A stretch of DNA of 64,000 bases, from contig NZ_SNZF01000022.1 of the NCBI RefSeq assembly GCF_004363725.1, forward strand, positions 16,722-80,721, in the 5' to 3' direction. This DNA is from Aquamicrobium defluvii (lineage in GTDB: Bacteria > Pseudomonadota > Alphaproteobacteria > Rhizobiales > Rhizobiaceae). Under the pieces are notes generated by a model. It was given only the letters and a program-made list of their open reading frames with translations. It ran no database searches and was not told the origin of the DNA. Below are positions 62,113 through 64,000 of the stretch, in pieces; position 1 is the first letter of the stretch; every line of letters begins with the position of its first letter. The position numbers and the translations under genes are program-made.

Positions 62113-62256
62113 ATGTGGTATTTCGCCTGGTTGCTCGGCCTGCCGCTGGCGGCCGCCTTCGCGGTGCTGAACGCCATGTGGTACGAGCTTATGGACGATG
62201 CCGCGAGGGCGGCGGAACCTGCGCCCGCGGCCACGGGAAAGCCGGCAGGGAAATAG
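62113..62256 (+). CDS. cydX: Cytochrome bd small subunit CydX
   Basis: 47 residues, too short for ordinary gene calling. It begins MWYFAWLLGLPLAAAFAVLN and has one transmembrane helix with the conserved AMWYE after it, then a Pro/Ala tail. CydX stabilises the CydAB complex. GAGGAGA lies six bases before the ATG. It is 30 bases after cydB, as in other cydABX operons, and ends the operon. Confidence 0.93.
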   Translation: MWYFAWLLGLPLAAAFAVLNAMWYELMDDAARAAEPAPAATGKPAGK

Positions 62257-62272
62257 GTTGCGGCAGGACGAA

Positions 62273-62290
62273 GCCCGGCTACGGCCGGGC
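62273..62290. terminator. Hairpin between cydX and the GGDEF/EAL gene
   Basis: Stem GCCCGGC (62273-62279) / GCCGGGC (62284-62290) with loop TACG, an UNCG-type stable tetraloop. The stop codon of the convergent GGDEF/EAL gene lies inside it. No U-run was seen, so its strength as terminator is uncertain. Confidence 0.5.
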
Positions 62291-63905
62291 GCGGTCGCCT
62301 GCCGCGCGCGCGACCCTTCGCAGGGTCAGCGCTTCGTCGACGGGCAGGGCGGGTGAGAACAGGAAACCCTGCGCGCAGGTGCAGCCCATCGATTGCAGGA
62401 TACCCGCCTGTTCTTCCGCTTCGACGCCCTCGGCCATCACCTGTATGTCGAGCGTGTGCGCAAGATCGATGATCGCCTTCATGAGCAGCCGGCTTTCGGC
62501 GGTTCCGGCGAGATCGTCGGCAAAACTGCGGTCGATCTTGATCTTGGATATGAGACCGTCCCTGAGCGAGGCGAGAGCGGAGAAGCCGGAGCCAAAATCG
62601 TCCAGCACGATGGAAATGCCCGCCTGAGCCAGGCGCGCCAGCTTCTCGCCGACATGCTCGGGGTCGACCGGCGCTTCCTCGGTAATCTCGATCTCCAGCA
62701 TCGATGGCGGCAGACCGCGCAGGGACAGCCCTTCGAGGATCATCGTGTCGATATCGGCGGCTTCAAGTTCGCGTGGCGATATGTTGATGGCCACGCGAAT
62801 GTCGCTCCGGCCTTCGCGACCCAGCCGTTCCATCATGGTGCAGCCGTTCCAGAACACCGTTTCCGTCAAGGCGGGCAACAGGCCGGTGGTGCGCGCGGTG
62901 GTGATGATCTCCGGCGGAGCGATCGCTCCATGCTCGGGATGCTGCCAGCGCAGCAGGCTTTCGAACCCGACGACCTCGCGTGTCTCAAGCCGGACGATCG
63001 GCTGATACCAGCTCTGCAGTTCACCCGATTCCAGCGCGGCCTTCAGATCGCGCTCGATGCATTGCTGGCGCTTGAAGGCGTTTTCGAGCTCGGCGTCGAA
63101 GATGCAGAGCTGGTTGCGGCTGCGCCGTTTGGCGGCGTAGAGGGCGAAGTCGGCGCGCAGCAGCATGTTGGTCAGCGCCGGCTCCTGGGCCACATAGATG
63201 CCGATGGATGCCCCGACCTGAATGGAATTGATGCCGGCATAGGGTCTGGAAATGGAAGCTATGATGCGCGTGGCGAGGTCTTCCGGCCCGGCGGATGTGC
63301 TGCCTGGCGCCAGCATGAGCGCAAACTCGTCTCCGCCGACGCGCGCCAGCGTGGAGCCAGCGGGAGCTTCGGCACCGATGCGGCGTGCGATCTTGACGAG
63401 CAGGTCGTCGCCGACCCGGTGGCCATAAGTGTCGTTGACCGATTTGAAGCCGTCGAGGTCGATCAGCATGGCGACGAACGGACCGCGGCCGATCCCCATG
63501 GTGCCGACAGCCTGTTCGAGTCCGCGACGATTGAGAAGCCCGGTGAGAGGGTCCTCCCGCGAGTTCTTCTCCATCTCGTCGGCATGCAGCTTCGTCTCGT
63601 ATTTGAGACGGCTTGTTTCCCGGAACCGCGCCTGGCCGAGGAAGGAGCTTTTTGTCAGGCCGACAAAAAACAGCGTCGTGGTGAAAGCCAGCACATAGTC
63701 GTCGAGACCGCCGTTCATAACCATGCACGCCATGACCGAAAGCAGCGGCGGCGTCATGAACAGGATTGGCAGCGCCGCATAGCAGGCGCTGTAGGATACC
63801 GAGCCTGCCGAGATGCCGGCCACGATGACGAGGTAGACAGGGGCTTCGGGAGCAGTGAACCCATCCGCGAGAACAGCCACATACGCCCAGGCGATGCCCG
63901 CCAGA
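62279..63905 (-). pseudogene. GGDEF-EAL cyclic-di-GMP protein with 5' end cut by an IS element
   Basis: From the GTG at 63880 the readable part is 533 residues. It starts inside a membrane region (VYLVIVAGISAGSVSY; VLAFTTTLFFVGL), then a GGDEF domain with intact GGDEF (residues 182-186) and an EAL domain (from about 275). In the EAL domain, ESL (307-309) stands in place of EAL, while NISPREL, EITEE, DDFGSG and KIKIDRSF are present. No RxxD inhibitory site precedes GGDEF. The frame runs on into the IS end at 63906, so the native N terminus is lost. The catalytic part could still be made from internal starts, so calling it a pseudogene is tentative. Confidence 0.75.
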
Positions 63906-64000
63906 TGTTGATTTCCGCTGAGAGCTGACCCGGGATTTTCGCCGAGAAGTGACCCGCCTTCATGTATGGTTTGGGTCTTAGGTTTTGGTCAAGGGGCGGC
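63906..64000. mobile_element. Terminus of an IS21-family insertion sequence, continuing beyond the window
   Basis: The sequence begins TGTTGATTTCCGCTGAGAGC and contains two 21-base copies, TTTCCGCTGAGAGCTGACCCG (63912-63932, first 20 given as start TTTCCGCTGAGAGCTGACCC) and one at 63936-63956 that begins TTTTCGCCGAGAAGTGACCC; 17 of 21 positions agree and they are spaced by 24 bases. Repeated end sequences with TGACCC blocks and a TG terminus are characteristic of IS21-type elements (established knowledge). Transposase genes would lie to the right and are not visible. Confidence 0.75.

Overview
The window is about 64 kb of high-GC, densely packed DNA. It looks like chromosomal core sequence from an alphaproteobacterium of the order Hyphomicrobiales, most likely a Mesorhizobium- or Phyllobacteriaceae-type organism. 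The reasons are the mdh-sucCD-sucAB-lpdA order, an Omp19-like lipoprotein, an IalB family protein, an ftsY-yciB-ccm-acnA block, rhizobial-style small palindromic repeats, and candidate Irr- and RirA-type iron sites. All assignments rest on reading the translated proteins and motifs; no database search was run.

Layout: (1) 1-4.6 kb: the 3' end of rpoH, then trmD and rimM (minus), a xerC-type recombinase, a TraB/GumN family protein and a Pro/Ala-rich membrane protein. (2) 4.6-14.3 kb: a long minus-strand TCA block, mdh-sucC-sucD-sucA-sucB-[secreted unknown]-lpdA. (3) 14.4-21 kb: zapE and omp19 (minus), then dapF-mtaB-ftsY-yciB (plus). (4) 21-26.3 kb: cytochrome c maturation genes ccmABDG, in which ccmC is absent from its usual place, divergent from acnA. 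(5) 26.4-41.9 kb: DUF1223 and DUF2794 genes, GNAT, a Bax-inhibitor-like protein, an ABC exporter pair divergent from an arylesterase, thpR, a low-molecular-weight phosphatase, a pterin dehydratase, YkvA, IalB, rlmN, LysE, glutamate dehydrogenase and argG. (6) 42-52.9 kb: ferric iron importer fbpABC, a 3-hydroxybutyrate dehydrogenase-patatin pair, and a vitamin B12 uptake operon btuB-F-C-D behind a cobalamin riboswitch. (7) 52.9-62.3 kb: purEK, a tyrosine phosphatase, and a complete cytochrome bd operon, regulator-cydD-cydC-cydA-cydB-cydX. (8) 62.3-64 kb: a GGDEF/EAL gene whose 5' end is cut by what looks like the terminus of an IS21-family element running off the window.

Most genes are housekeeping. 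The TCA block makes 2-oxoglutarate dehydrogenase and its flanking enzymes, acnA feeds the same cycle, and the ccm and cyd genes build alternative respiratory branches. Iron and B12 uptake sit under recognisable regulatory signals.

I did not find a convincing wholly new system. The best leads are the missing ccmC with a repeat scar in its place, the IS21 interruption of a cyclic-di-GMP gene, the B12 riboswitch with a visible Shine-Dalgarno/anti-Shine-Dalgarno pair, twin TTTCNGAAA sites in front of the cyd operon, a 17-copy Glu-Pro hexamer tract in ftsY, and a structured 534-bp intergenic region.
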